From positions 124,001 through 188,000 of the forward strand of contig MQVO02000025.1 in the NCBI GenBank assembly GCA_001986395.2: 64,000 nt of DNA, written 5' to 3'. Source of the DNA: Irpex lacteus. Taxonomy: Eukaryota > Basidiomycota > Agaricomycetes > Polyporales > Irpicaceae. The notes under the pieces were generated by a model. That model searched no databases. It was not told where the DNA came from and saw nothing but the letters and a program-made list of their open reading frames with translations. Positions 24,495-36,377 of this stretch are shown here, piece after piece. The position numbers and the translations under genes were made by a program. Position 1 is the stretch's first letter; each line of letters starts with the position of its first letter.

Positions 24495-24857
24495 CGCATC
24501 AGCCACTGAGCGGAACACACCAAGCCCTTTCACCGATGCTGTGATAGTATAGCAGTATAAGAGCTTGTTGTTGCACAGGACGGAACCATATTGATCACCA
24601 AATTTCACGTATGTTTTGCATTATACGAGCGCGCTTGCCAGCTCTGAACTGCTTTCCCACGGTCAGTCATTAATGACTGGGACTGATACCGTCGAGCACA
24701 TGAATATTAGCCGGTAATATTCCATTATAAACATTACAAACATGTAGCGGTACAAGAAAATCGTCTCAAAGCCTCAATAGCCCTCCCAAGAGCACCAAGA
24801 AACGCTACAGTTGTACGATAACGGCAACGCGAGTTATAACGATGCGAAACGATACTC

Positions 24858-27839
24858 CTACCCACGGCGGGCCCGCTTGCTTTGCCTCGTGGACGTGGGC
24901 TGACCGACATTCTTCTGCTTCTGTTTCCCCTTGCCCTTGCCTTTTGGTAGCAAGGGCGGTGTTTCACTTTCGTCCTCATCAGATGAGTCTTCCCGGTGTC
25001 GCTTCCTATTGTGATAGATCAGTGCCAATATTACCATGATAGTAGGCGATATACTTTGCAGACTTCTTAGCATCTAGCACCTCATGGACGACCCACTGGA
25101 CATCCCCAAGCACCTGAGCCCATTCCGAGGTGGTTACGACTTGTCGTAATGCTACAAGCCCGGCAATGACGTTGAGGAATCCATTCGGTCCCGGGTTGTA
25201 CAGGCTTGACCAGTCGCCAGAGCCGCGACCGACGACCTTACCGTCTACACGCTTACGCCACGAAGGGTTCAAGGTTGCCCACCAATTGAGATACTTCTGA
25301 GCGTAAGCGTCTTTGTCTTTGAGAACCACGGCACCGGCTCGAGCGTTCTGTGTCCAGAGCGAAATATCCTTGGGGCGAGTCCCCGGAGAGAAGCCAACTC
25401 TCTGGATAAGAAGTCAGGAGGGTACATCTACTGAAGCCAACGTACGCACCGACTGTGCCCACCCTTGTTCTTCCTCCAACATGACCCAATCCGCCAGTAA
25501 CTGCATCCAGATAGCCGTCTGCGACTCCTCGATGCTCTCCTTCATGAAACGGTCGAAGTGATCCTGAGCCCATTCCGGCCATCCAGACTTATCAATGTTG
25601 CCGATGATGGTGTTGAGACTGTGGACGATTACTGCGGAAAAATGAGTCCGTTGTGTGCATATGTATAAGCCTGAGGTCGACCTCACCTTGACTGTTATGA
25701 GCATTCTCACTTTCTTGCTCTGCGCTCAAGCTGGTCCCTTGCAAATTATTTCCGACCGAAGTGTCGTCCTCCTCCGCGCGAGCAGCGTTGGCGGCGGTCA
25801 GGACGTCTTCGTTCTGGGGTGTGGGGGATAGGTTCTCGACCGTAGTTCTTAGTTCGTGGCAGTTGTTGCCACCAGCATTGTTGCTGCTGCTGTCCCCCTC
25901 GTCGTCGTTGTCGGACACGGATGCTTCATCGCGGCGGGTGCGAGGGCGCGACAAAGCCTGATTTGGGGTTTGACGCCCGGCTTCATAGTCATCATCGTCG
26001 TCCTGATCAGCCCGACGGCGCTTGCGGGGTAAATGATTCCCACCCTTTCCGCTGCCGATGCCCATGTCAGTGTCCAACCCTAGCTTTCGTCGTTCCGCCC
26101 ACAAGGCAGCCATGTTGTTCTCTCTGGTGAGCTCAAAGTCAGTCAGGCCATTGAGCTGGGCCACCTCGGCCTCTCTATCCTTCTCAGACATCTCTGCCAG
26201 CTTTGCTCGCAAATGCTCACTCGCACCGTCAGGCAAACACAGCCTACCTCGTGGCTTGGGACGCGGCACGTTGGAAGAGGTGGATGTCTCGAGTGATGCA
26301 GCGCCGGTTGTCGTACGTATTGTCGTCCCAGCAGTCCGGTTAGGTGCTGATTTCTCCCCGCCAGATCGACGTGTACGAGCCGCTACAGGCTCAACCTCCT
26401 TCCCTGCTCCTTCCTCGTCGGCATCCTCATCCTCGTCATCCTTCTCCTCGTCATCCTTCTCCTCGTCATCCTCCTGCTCTTCTTCTGGAGGAGCGGATGC
26501 GCATGTGTCAACCAAGTTGATATCGCGTGCTACCTGGTTTGTACCTCCACCCGTTTGCGACGCTGCTTTAGCTGATCAGATATTGGTACTTATTGGCAGC
26601 ATTATAGTTCGTATCAAGAGCATACGCACAAGGGACGGTATGCGCCAAAAACTTGGCAAAGTGACCCAACATCACAGTCTTGAAGCCCTCAGGATCGAAC
26701 GCTGACAGATCGCGAGGAACGGGCTCGTTCGTCTTGCCGTAGTGTACCACGGCAACCGTGTACTTGGTACTCCCTTCGCGCGGTGGAGCACCTGCAATCA
26801 ACGAGACGCACGGCAGGCCAGTATGCTTACTGACAAGCTGAAGCATTGGGGTCAGCACCGACGAGAGGCGCCTCTGTGCTCTGCACCAGGTTTAGATAAA
26901 GCTGACAAGCGTAAATGGAGAGCTTACTCCGCGTGGTCTACGGGATCCTCAGACGGGTTCCCCGCCATTATTCCCTTCGCTTTGGCTTTCTCTAACTTCG
27001 ATGCAGCCTCCACCTTGGCCTTCCACTCTTTTCTAATGTGCTCTGGCTGCGCATCAAAGAGCTCGCGCGCAACCTTGTTCCGCTGGCTCATGATAGCACC
27101 ACGGCCCGATAGCTCCATTCCTTCCAACTCTGCGCTCACTAAAGCCACGTTCTCTGCCATCCAGCCCTGCCACGGAGCCTTCTTCCTCGGCATTCGACCT
27201 TGACGACGTTGTAAATCCGTCAGCGGCTTTGTCCACGGATTCTTGCCGCCGCCGCCGGCTCGGACGGTTTGCCAACGGTAGAAGCTTTTCATCGACTGCG
27301 ACAGATACATAGTCAGGAGCTCGTTCATATGCCTTGCTCACACGACATACCTTGTTTGTGGTTAAGACCACTCTTTCCTTCGGCAGTTGCGCTGCCAATG
27401 GTCCCATCTCCTCTCGCACCTCCTTCCAAGTGAATGTCGCCCAAAATCCACTTCGTATATCCTCCCAGAACTCATCCAACTTGCCGTTCTTTCCCTCCTT
27501 CATCGCTGAAATGCGCAAGTACCGCTCAACATGCTGAGACAGAAACTCCCGCTGCGGTCCTTGAAAGCGCCCTTGATTCCCGGCTTTCTTCCCCTTAGCA
27601 GCAGCTCGCTCTGCCTTAGTCTTGGCGCGTGGAAGAAGGTGCTGCAACTCTCCCGCCAACTCGTCATCATCATCCCTCTCGCCTTCGTTGTTGTCTACGC
27701 CCTGCTTGTCTGCCTCCTCTTCATCGGGTTGGTTGATTATTGTGTCCCCTGCGGGCGCGTTTTGTTCATCTTCGTCGCGGATCGCGGATTCCCTGATCGC
27801 AACCAGGTTCTCGTCCATTGAGGGAGGAGTTTCTGACAT
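24858..27839 (-). CDS. KDZ cargo gene A: large charged protein of unknown function, copy 1
   Basis: The model is complement(24858..25005, 25055..25401, 25450..25631, 25687..26571, 26630..26880, 26928..27295, 27351..27839): seven exons, 889 residues, all phases closing. The N terminus is acidic, then GRFQGPQREFLSQHVERYL at about residue 89. Exon 2 has SMKSFYRWQTVRAGGGGKNP. The middle is a long Glu/Asp and Arg/Lys low-complexity region. The C-terminal domain has RPKDISLWTQNAR and WWATLNPSWR (near residue 765), then a Lys/Arg-rich, possibly nuclear, tail. I recall many similar repetitive unnamed proteins in Agaricomycetes but no function. It shows no TET/JBP dioxygenase or nuclease motif. It lies head-to-head with gene B across 277 bases, so a shared promoter is likely. 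Confidence 0.75.
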
Positions 27840-28116
27840 AGCAAGAGTGGCGATATAAATCGTTGTGCGCGAGGGACGAAGAGGTCAAAATTCCTTCAGG
27901 TGTCCGCGCGCTTCAATAAGGTTCTCACTGGCCCATTTACGGTAGGATTCACAGCAAGATTCACAGATTTCTGCATCATTACGGTCGAGACTGATGGATG
28001 AGAGTAGGACTGTTCGATCTGAATCGGACATGCTCCCAGGCTAGCGCTTGGCTGGCCATATAAACCCTTTCGACTCCTCCAACGGGGCCATCCTCTCTCT
28101 TCCCCAATCTTCCACC
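27840..28116. promoter_or_regulatory. Divergent promoter region between cargo genes A and B, copy 1
   Basis: The 277-base gap lies between the two start codons. A TATA-like CATATAAA at 28057-28064 is about 53 bases upstream of the gene B ATG, a good promoter distance. I see no clear TATA for gene A. Confidence 0.5.
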
Positions 28117-29164
28117 ATGCGCGTCGCATCCGACTCCCAGCAGCCCCAATCCCAGTCTCCCCCCCTCCCTCGGACTGGCCGCAATGCTGGTGATTCCCAG
28201 GCTCGCCCTAAGGCCAATCGCTCGTCCACTCCGACTCCTGACGAGCTCGCCGAGGAGCTTGAGTACTGGCACGTCACGTACGCCCCTCCCTCCTCTCTCT
28301 ACCACATTCTCTCAATTAACCATCCGCTACTAGTGATGACTCGGTCTTTGACGTGCAGGTTACGAAGGAGGACGTCATCGCTCCTGGCGAAGTCACCGCG
28401 AACACCGAGTGCCCCTTCTTAGACGTCTCTTGCCACAAGTTCCACGTCGTTCTTGAGGGCTCGAGCGTCGGAGTGTTCGACGATGGGTAAGTAGGATATA
28501 GTTAGCCGCGTCCTACTCTAATAATGTTCAATAGCGGGCTGGCGTCGTCGCTGGTTCTCAAGTACCCCGCAAACAAGTACCGTGCGTTCTCCCGTCCGGA
28601 GGATGCCTGGGTGTCCTGGATCAAGAACTGTGCGGAAGGCAACGTCGATCGCAGGAAGGTTCATCGCAGGAGTCTCGCCCCCTACGTCGTCTCGGAGGCT
28701 GAGCTGAACCGCCGCATCGACGATCTCACCGTGCTTCGTGCACGCGAGATGCAGTTTGCGGCTGCTCTCCAAGAGATGAATGATAAGGAGCAGGCCGCCG
28801 CCGCCGCCACCGAGGGCAACAAGGAGAACACTGCCTCCACTCCAGGCCCTTCGACCCGAACACCGTTGGCTACGGTCACCCCCACCAATCCTCCTGCCGC
28901 TCCCGCCACCCAAATCAATGTGCCCGCAATGGGCGGACTTTACTATATTCTCGTCGACGGGCAGACAGAGGGGATCTACGGGAATAGGTAAATGCAATCG
29001 ACTTATCCGTTCGGAAGAGTCATGTGGCTGATCACGCATGCAATAGGAATGTATTCCTCACCGCCCTTGCTCGCTCCCCCGAGAGCCGCTATCTCACTGC
29101 CCACACAAGTGAGGAGGCTGACGCTCTATTTGCCATGCACAGGGCTCGTCGTCACCAGGAGTGA
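28117..29164 (+). CDS. KDZ cargo gene B: protein with two RNase H1 N-terminal-like domains, copy 1
   Basis: The model 28117..28277, 28334..28486, 28535..28987, 29047..29164 gives 294 residues in four exons, with all three introns in phase 2. Residues about 89-137 (FHVVLEGSSVGVFDDG, then KYPANKYRAFSRPEDAW) and about 237-290 (YYILVDGQTEGIYGNRNVF, then SRYLTAHTSEEADALF) share the layout 'Y/H-V-V-x-x-G-x-x-x-G-V/I-Y/F ... Y-x-x-F/H-x-x-x-E-x-A'. This is the pattern of the RNase H1 N-terminal/caulimovirus viroplasmin domain, which in other proteins binds RNA-DNA hybrid or double-stranded RNA. No RNase H catalytic domain is present. An Ala/Thr/Pro linker separates the two. The fold is inferred from the pattern. 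The divergent promoter with gene A and the presence of both in both copies suggest they are element cargo. Confidence 0.72.
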
Positions 29165-29824
29165 TCCACTACCGCGTGCCTATCCTTCCCCTCCCCTTCT
29201 TGTTCCCGCCGTGCACATTTGAACGCTGCTCAGGCGGTTGAATCGCTATCGCACACATCATGTTGGCCGCCTCTCGCCCTTGTAGGCATTATGTCTTGTT
29301 GCTTGCTGTTCGTCGTTGCTGCTATATCTCACTCAATTTCCGTACGCCTAGCTTTCTTTCTCGATGTGCGCGCGTATATACACGCCAGCCGCCTTATCGA
29401 TATCTTGTAGCCGCTGCTGTCCCCCGTTTTCTTCTTCCGGTCGTGTTCTGTTTGTGTATGCTTGCCTCTCTGCCTGCCGATTGTCACTGCGTGCTTCTCA
29501 TCTGTCATATGCCCACCGCCCTGATGGACTGCCCGGTCTGCTGACCTTTGCTACCACTGTGTATAGTAACATCACCCCCGCTCGAGTATAAATTCATGCA
29601 TCATTTCATATGCTATACCAACTGCGGCTCAAGCCACCGCCTAGATGAGTGTATATAGCGCTATGTTTGTGTCTGAGTATACCCGCTATGGTCGAGGTTG
29701 CACAATGGGGCACGGCTTCTACTAATGAGAAGCCACGCCACACAGATTTCCCATCTAGACGCGGCTTCCGTCGCCCAAGTGAGTCCGGAGAACCCGGCCA
29801 ACCAGTTAGTTAGTCCAGATAATC

Positions 29825-30275
29825 TTATCTATGACGTCGGGCAGACGGTCGTACTCATCGTGGCACACAACGAAGTCGAGTTTAACCTGTGCTGCTCATT
29901 GGCATCGGGCACTTACACGCAGGTACATACCGTCCTGTCAACCCTGAATCCCGAGTGCGGCACTACCTTCACCTTCTAACTTGTGCACGCGCAAACGTCT
30001 TCTCTCTCGCAATGGGTGCGTGTAACATGTACAAGTGGGCAGGGTAGTGTACTCGACCACAAATGTTTGATGTGCGTAATGTACTTGGTTGTGTGTAATT
30101 AGCTTCCAATGATATACTGTGTAAGCTAGTATCGTTGAACAGGACCGTGCGAAGGCTACACTAGCGGACTGAAGTGGAGGGTAGATTTTAACATCATTCG
30201 TCTCGGACAGTCGATGTGCGCATAGGCCCGGTGTAGTACTAGATGCTGAATATATGGAGGCGAAAGAACAATACT
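29825..30275 (+). repeat. Left arm of diverged inverted repeat, KDZ copy 1
   Basis: It matches the reverse complement of about 31580-32050. One end shares TATGACGTCGGGCAGACGGT and the other shares a TGTTC...CCATAT...TAGCA-like pattern in inverted sense. Divergence is large, with small indels, and the edges are approximate. Confidence 0.65.
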
Positions 30276-31579
30276 CGTTAATTAATAAAGTAAGCTTAAC
30301 ATAGACGTGTACATCCCGCACGGTGCCCCGGTGCCCTTCCCATACTAACAGCAATGCATTGCACAGAAACAAATGCGAGGTAGAGAATCACATCACACAC
30401 CTTGGAAAGTATTTGTGCACATGTCTCTTGCGTATAATCTTCATACTAATGCGAGATGCGATAGAGAGGGGACAGCATGTTGAGAACATATGAGTGCGAC
30501 CTCAGCATGTACGTGCCGACCATTAGAGTCACTGCTGGCCACCCCTTAATAAAGCCAGCGTGTCGCACACACCCATATAACATCCGAGATATCATTCGGA
30601 ATGTATCTAAGTGGTGGAAGTGGTCTGTATCTCGACTAGTGCCTCACGGTAGCGAAACATCTATACGTAGGCCTATAAGCACCGATAAACCGTTTATTTC
30701 AACATATCGTACAAACTACGCATGTATAATAGCATAGAATAGCTCACATGTTATGCTACAATATGTATTAGATGACATGTTGACGCTGTGTTGAGAGGGA
30801 CAGTGGCCTTGCGAAAAAGCAGTGGAGTTAGGTTAGGATCTGCAGTAGCGTCAAGTAGTTCGAGTTGACCTGAAACTCACACTTCGTCTACACAGGCGCT
30901 ACATACGTTCTCTTGCAACTCCCGCGATGTGAAGCCACTCTACTCGTTGCATATCCACCGTTACCGTCGGACTTCCTGTAGTCTGTCAATGGAACTCTGT
31001 CGGAGTATTCTGACAACAATTCCGATGTCATCAATGTAAGTCTTCCGTGTCCAAATGTTCCGCATACCGTGGTCGTCGTAAACTGACCAGTACATCTCTA
31101 GAAGATGTGGTACAAGTGGAGTCGAAAGAGTATCTGACTAGGAGCAGTGGGCATACATAGGGGCCAATTCTAGAGGCATCAGATTGCATGTAATTGCGCA
31201 TTCTGTAAAGGTACGTCTGCAATACCCTACGTAGGCGCAAACATCTTAGGCTCAACATACTCTGCCACACATAGCTCTGCCGTGGCCGACGCGTGCAATA
31301 TACATTGGACAATGCGTGCTCAAGCGTGTACAACGTTCAAACCGGTCATCAGTGGACTAAGCTAGTTGATACGAAGTGACATCAAAGGCTGTTGTCAAGT
31401 TCAGTTTACCTCATAGGGGATCTATCTGCGAGAGAAGAATGCACTAAACGGTGGATATATAATGTACAAGTACTTGAACATCAAAATGTGTGTATTTTAT
31501 GGTGGTTGTATGCCGTGAGTACATGTGCTCTATAGGCTGATTCCATGTTACTTACCGGAGTGCTATCGTCTCAACGGAG

Positions 31580-32050
31580 TGTTCCCTTGCCACCATATCT
31601 CTAGCATATATGGTGAGATACTACGCCTGTGCGTACATACACTTTACGAGATGAATAATGTCGACATTTACTTTCCACTTCAGCGATATGTTTGGTTTAC
31701 TGGCCTAGCAACTGCGAGCTCCCTTTTGGCAATACTCATGTTTGAGGTATGTCATTGTATGACATAATGTCTGAATTGAGTACCAGAGGTATGCAGACCA
31801 TCTCCGATTGAGTGCATTGCTCTCCCGACTCACATATGTTGCACTTACCTATTGCGAGAAAGATGATGTTCTTGCGTGCGCAAGTTTGAAGGTGAAGATA
31901 CCGCATTCGAGATTTAAGTCTGACAGTACTATATCTATCTGTGTGCAAAAAATCACTCGACGCTGTTGAACAGAACAGTTTAAACTCGAGCTCGTCGTGC
32001 GCCACGATGAGCGCGACCGTCTGCCCGACGTCACCGACGTCATAAATAAG
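31580..32050 (-). repeat. Right arm of diverged inverted repeat, KDZ copy 1
   Basis: Inverted partner of 29825-30275 with a spacer of about 1.3 kb. A transcript across both arms could fold into a long imperfect hairpin. Confidence 0.65.
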
Positions 32051-32657
32051 ACGCCTGGCTGCTTGACGAGCCAATGAGAGTGCGTATCATCATGCGCGGG
32101 AAAATCAACAGTCAACAGAGCTACTTGGCGCCCATTGCCTTTTTACCTCAACCATCTCGTAGGTCTCTACCTGGCCTGCGTCCTTCCCTCTCTTGCAGAG
32201 CGTGAGTCCACATGATAACAACTTGTACCGCTCTCTTCACTTATGCGGTACCCGTTAGCCCTCAATATGTAGCGGTGGGAGTCGCTGATTGTGCATGCTG
32301 CAAAGCCTCTGCCGTCTTTCGTCTTCTTTGTGGCACATACCTGACACGTCCTTTCCCGGTGAGCTCATATGACCACATGTTAAACCCCTCGCTGATAACA
32401 GACTTGCTCGTGTAGTACCTCGGTGGCCATAATTGCAAGCGCAGAAAGAGTCGCCCAACAATAGGTCCTTCGAGCACCTATACAAGCTGTATAGATCAAC
32501 CGGACCTAGGAACCTGGCGGCTTTTACTGTGCATGGTCTTGATAACAACGTCCACGGGGCACACAGGTGAGGCATTCTCTTGTACAGAATGAAAAATCTG
32601 GTGTACTTAAGTATCCGACAGAGATATGGCCAGCCTCATTCCCCTCTTACGCCCACG

Positions 32658-35600
32658 ATGAGTCGCAAGCGAGCCCACCACCAGACAGAGCTCTACTCCT
32701 TCAATTCAGCAACGAGCGAACAGCCCATCTGTGTTGTGGTAGCCGACCAAGTCACGGAAGACGGACTAAGAGTGACACGTCGACAGGATACCTTCGCTGG
32801 TCCTCAGGTCAAGAGAAGGCTCGACACTTTTCCAGCTGGCCAGAGCGCTGCCGTTGCGGACGACTTCAATGTCGACGACATGCAGCTCATCGGCGAGGAA
32901 GATGCTGCCGAGATGTTTGCAGAGGACTCTCGCGGTCACAATAAAGACGGACGCACCTTCGTCAGCGTAGTAAGTAACACGACGCATGCTCTGCTCGATG
33001 CACCTTAATCAAAAATCTGCAGGTCCACGACTCTATCTTATTAGAATGGGCCACCCGTAGGCGGTCCTTTCTGAACGAGCTCTTACGCGTTGAGGCACCG
33101 TCTGTCCCTGCGTCTTCTCTATGCGAGCTATGCGATGCGGAGCGGGTGAAGAAAGGAGAGTTTCGCTGCAAAGATTGTGAAGGAGGGCTTTTGCTTTGTG
33201 GGCCGTGCTGTCTAGAGACTCACGTCGACAACCCGTTCCACAGAATTGAGGTGTGCTGCTTCCATAACTATGACGCTGACATATACTCACCTGCAGTTAG
33301 AAATGGAACGACGTCTATTTTGGGCATGCGACTTTGAAGGACCTCGGGCTGATCATACGGCTCGGTCATCGAAGAGGCGATCGTTGTCCCTCTCCCTCGT
33401 GGGCGCCGCGTGGTTTCGTTGTCATCAATACGAACGGGTTTCACCCGGTTAACCTCCAATTCTGCGAGTGTGATCAAGTACACAAGGCGGGCAATAAGGT
33501 GCAGCAGCTGATGCGATATCGGCTGTACAGCGCGACGACCACGGATCCTACAACCTGTGCCACCTTCCGCTTACTCGAGCAATTCCACATCACTACCCTT
33601 CAGAGTAAGATCACGGCCTACGACTTCTATCATACGCTCTTGAAGATCACTAGCAACGATGGGCTAGGTCCCCCTTATGTTTGCACATTCCATTTGTCCG
33701 CAGCAGGAGCCTGTCACTAATTATATAATCCAGGAACGCTTAAAGCCGTTTCTGCGGATGGTCCGCGAGTGGAGGCATATGAAGATGCTGAAACGTCGTG
33801 GTCGAGGACACTCAACAGATGACATAGAAGACACAGCCAAGGGGGAGCTTAGTGTACGATGTCCAGCGTGTCCAAGAGTCGGCGTTAACATGCCAAGCAA
33901 CTGGGATACAATATCTGATGATATGAAGTACGTGCGTGGTCTCATGGTGTCATATACTTTGCTAACCGTGCGCCAGATTTATCTACACCATGTTCATTGC
34001 CATGGACGCTAATTTCCGTCTCAAACGCCGTGCAATCTCAAGCGAGGAAAGGGATCCCGCGTTGGGCTCCGGCTGGGCTTACTTTGTCGACGACCCCCCA
34101 TACCGCCAGTTCATAGTGAGCTGTGCAACTCAGGAAGATGTGAGCATTCCCCATCGTTAACGTGTGTAGTAACCGATCGCTGATATGGTCTGACTGTAGA
34201 TGAGTACTTGCACGGGCTTCCAAGCGCTTTTGAGCGCAAACACAAAGCACGCGCAAGGCTACGCCGCCACGGGAGTTGCGATGTCCGTCTGTGCCCGTCA
34301 TGGGTTTGTTCTGCCTAACGGTACAGGAGATCTCCAGAAAGGAGAACGGTGAGTTTGGCTCACTCATCGCTCACTGCTGTCACCTGATTTTCTTTAGTTA
34401 CTGCAACATGGACTACATCTTTTGGTCCACCGTTGCAAGATTATCTCCGCAGGTTCAGACACTTATATCGTACGACATCGTATGCCAGTGGACTAAGAAC
34501 CTTGGTGAACGGTTCCTACGTCTACCCGACCATATACGCACACAGATTCCAGTGCTTCCAGGCGGCGATCTCCGTTACGCAATCCCAAAGTATCATTGGC
34601 GTGCTCATACACAGAAAGACCATCACGTGTATTCGTTCAATTTCCTTCCGGGCGTTGGCCGTACCGACGGAGAGCAAATTGAGCGTGGATGGGCGACTCA
34701 CGATGCGGTGGCGTCGAGTGTACGCGAGATGGGGCCTGGTGCACGGCACGACACTCTGGAGGATCACTTTGGGTGGAACAATTGGCAGAAGACGTTGAAT
34801 CTGGGTATGTTTTCTGCGAAGATAATCTATTCTTCAATCTTAGCTGACACAATGTAATGTTCAGGAAAGCAGCTCAAACGACGTTTGACTGCTGCAATAG
34901 CAGATAGGGATGTGCTACAGGCACAGTGGGAGGACTGGCAGAGGTCTCAAAGTTCTCGAGACACATGGATCGCGCAGGTGGTTGCATGGGAGCACGGCGG
35001 TACAACAGACCCGTATTATATAGAGTCATCCGGTATTTAACTGCAATTACGTTACGCAATGGGTCAATATGCTTAGTCTTTCTGCAGGGCCCTCAGAGTC
35101 TGTTATACGCGTACAATTAGCCTCTGAAGACTACGAAGAGGTCACAAGCGGCGGAGAGCTGGGAGCCGAGAACCTCACGCCGTCCGGTTTGATCACGGCA
35201 CTGCTGGACATTGAGGATACTCAGTGAGTGTCTCTCTATATACACTGATCGTCGTGTTGACGATCCTTGTGCTAGACGACGATTTTGCGCCAAGTATCCG
35301 TCGGGTTCCAGGCTTACAGCGGCAGCGACGTCCGACATGCTGAAAGAGCGAACGCGCATACATCAACGCCTGTCCGCACTGCGCACGGTCCAGGCCGTCT
35401 ACATGCCCGTAGTTCCAAATCTACTCGAGGCCTACCTTCGCGACCATGACGGTGTCGATGCGGAAGTCTACCCTCTGTATCTCCCCCATTCTGTGTCCCC
35501 TGAGGACCTCGATCGCTGTAGTACGGGCCTGGCTGACATCGAAGCACGTCTGCGGGACGGACAGCTACGGGATTCTTTGGACAACCTCCGCTTCGCTCTT

Positions 35601-36377
35601 CACCATAAGAGCCGTCTGTTAACATCGAAAGCATTACATACCCGCCATCAAGGACCAAATACCCGCGCACATAACAAGCTGGACGACCAACAGGAACGGA
35701 TTGCCGGTATAGCACGAAAGTATCGCCTTGCTCGTGCGGCCAAACTTGAGCTCTGCGGTCCAGGCGCATGGGAGCAGGAATTCCGTGTATTGAAAAACGA
35801 AGACATACGATGCATTCAGGACGACGACCCGCAAGTAGGTGCGAAGTCGTCGGAGGGTCGTCGCGCCGTATCTTGGATCTGGAAGGCGGCAAGTCGTGAC
35901 TCAACAAACCGCGGCGCAGCGAAGGGTGAGCTTGATGACAGTGAGTGCAAGTGAACAGTATATCGTTGTATTTGATCGAGCATACACATAGGTGTACGCG
36001 TAGAGTTCCTCAAAGCTCGTGCCCGTGCGAATCGGTTCATCGAAGAAGTTCAGCTATTGGGCGAAGAGCAGCGCCGCACACTTGCGTCTCTGGAATACGA
36101 AGCATCTGAATGGGACCGCAGAAGGGCAGAATGTGTCGACATCTCGGACGGTGATCCTATTCTGGCAAGAGGGTTAGTTGCTTATGCCGCACGCCAGGCA
36201 GCCATGTATCGGGGACTTCGGGACAAGTTCTCCAAGCTCTGGCGTGGTGAGCAATTTATCGATGAGGGCCGAGAAGTAGCGCAGGGGGAAGACGTTGTGT
36301 TACGTGGCGCGATCCTTGATGATGGGTCGGACAATGAGCAGGCTGATGACAATGATGTGGATCTCCTGGGTGACTAA
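32658..36377 (+). CDS. KDZ transposase with CxC2-type cysteine cluster, copy 1
   Basis: The eleven-exon model 32658..32969, 33023..33250, 33301..33678, 33734..33927, 33977..34139, 34200..34348, 34398..34804, 34865..35032, 35088..35223, 35276..35940, 35992..36377 gives 1,061 residues with every phase closing. Residues 138-177 hold a cysteine cluster (CELC, CKDC, CGPCC, final His) like the CxC2 cluster of KDZ transposases. Then come KDLGLIIRLGH, MVREWRHMKMLKRRGRGH, CPACPRVGVNMP, MDANFRLKRR (candidate first catalytic Asp near residue 380), STCTGFQALLSANTKHA, DLQKGERYCNMDY, SYDIVCQWTKN, GRTDGEQIERGWATH and a long helical C terminus, all in the order known for Kyakuja-Dileera-Zisupton transposases. 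It would cut and paste the element via the terminal repeats. No stop or frameshift was seen, so it may be active. Confidence 0.92.

Larger units (their letters stand above)
29165..32657. other. Central noncoding region of KDZ copy 1
   Basis: About 3.5 kb without a convincing gene. It holds the diverged inverted repeat annotated separately (arms near 29825-30275 and 31580-32050) and an anonymous spacer. Short open frames on opposite strands of the two arms resemble each other only because the arms are inverted copies. Confidence 0.55.

Noticed and set aside
25761..26705. Long + strand open frames, including a Ser-rich 215-residue one, opposite cargo gene A
   Set aside because: They are antisense reflections of the acidic low-complexity exon 4 of gene A; the minus-strand model has consistent splice phases and conserved-looking motifs.
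28518..29039. 173-residue minus-strand frame opposite cargo gene B
   Set aside because: It overlaps the gene B exon that carries the domain pattern, has no splice partners, and looks like a compositional shadow.
29698..32115. Small genes in the centre of the KDZ element (93, 112 and 144 residue frames)
   Set aside because: The similar peptides arise from the two arms of a diverged inverted repeat; frames do not stay aligned between the arms and no splice model improves them.
35314..35907. 197-residue minus-strand frame
   Set aside because: It lies opposite the large C-terminal exon of the KDZ transposase, whose frame is supported by family motifs and phase.
24858..36377. TET/JBP dioxygenase gene as KDZ partner
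   Set aside because: I looked for the HxD-type dioxygenase pattern in the cargo genes, because KDZ and TET/JBP genes are often linked in fungi, and found none.
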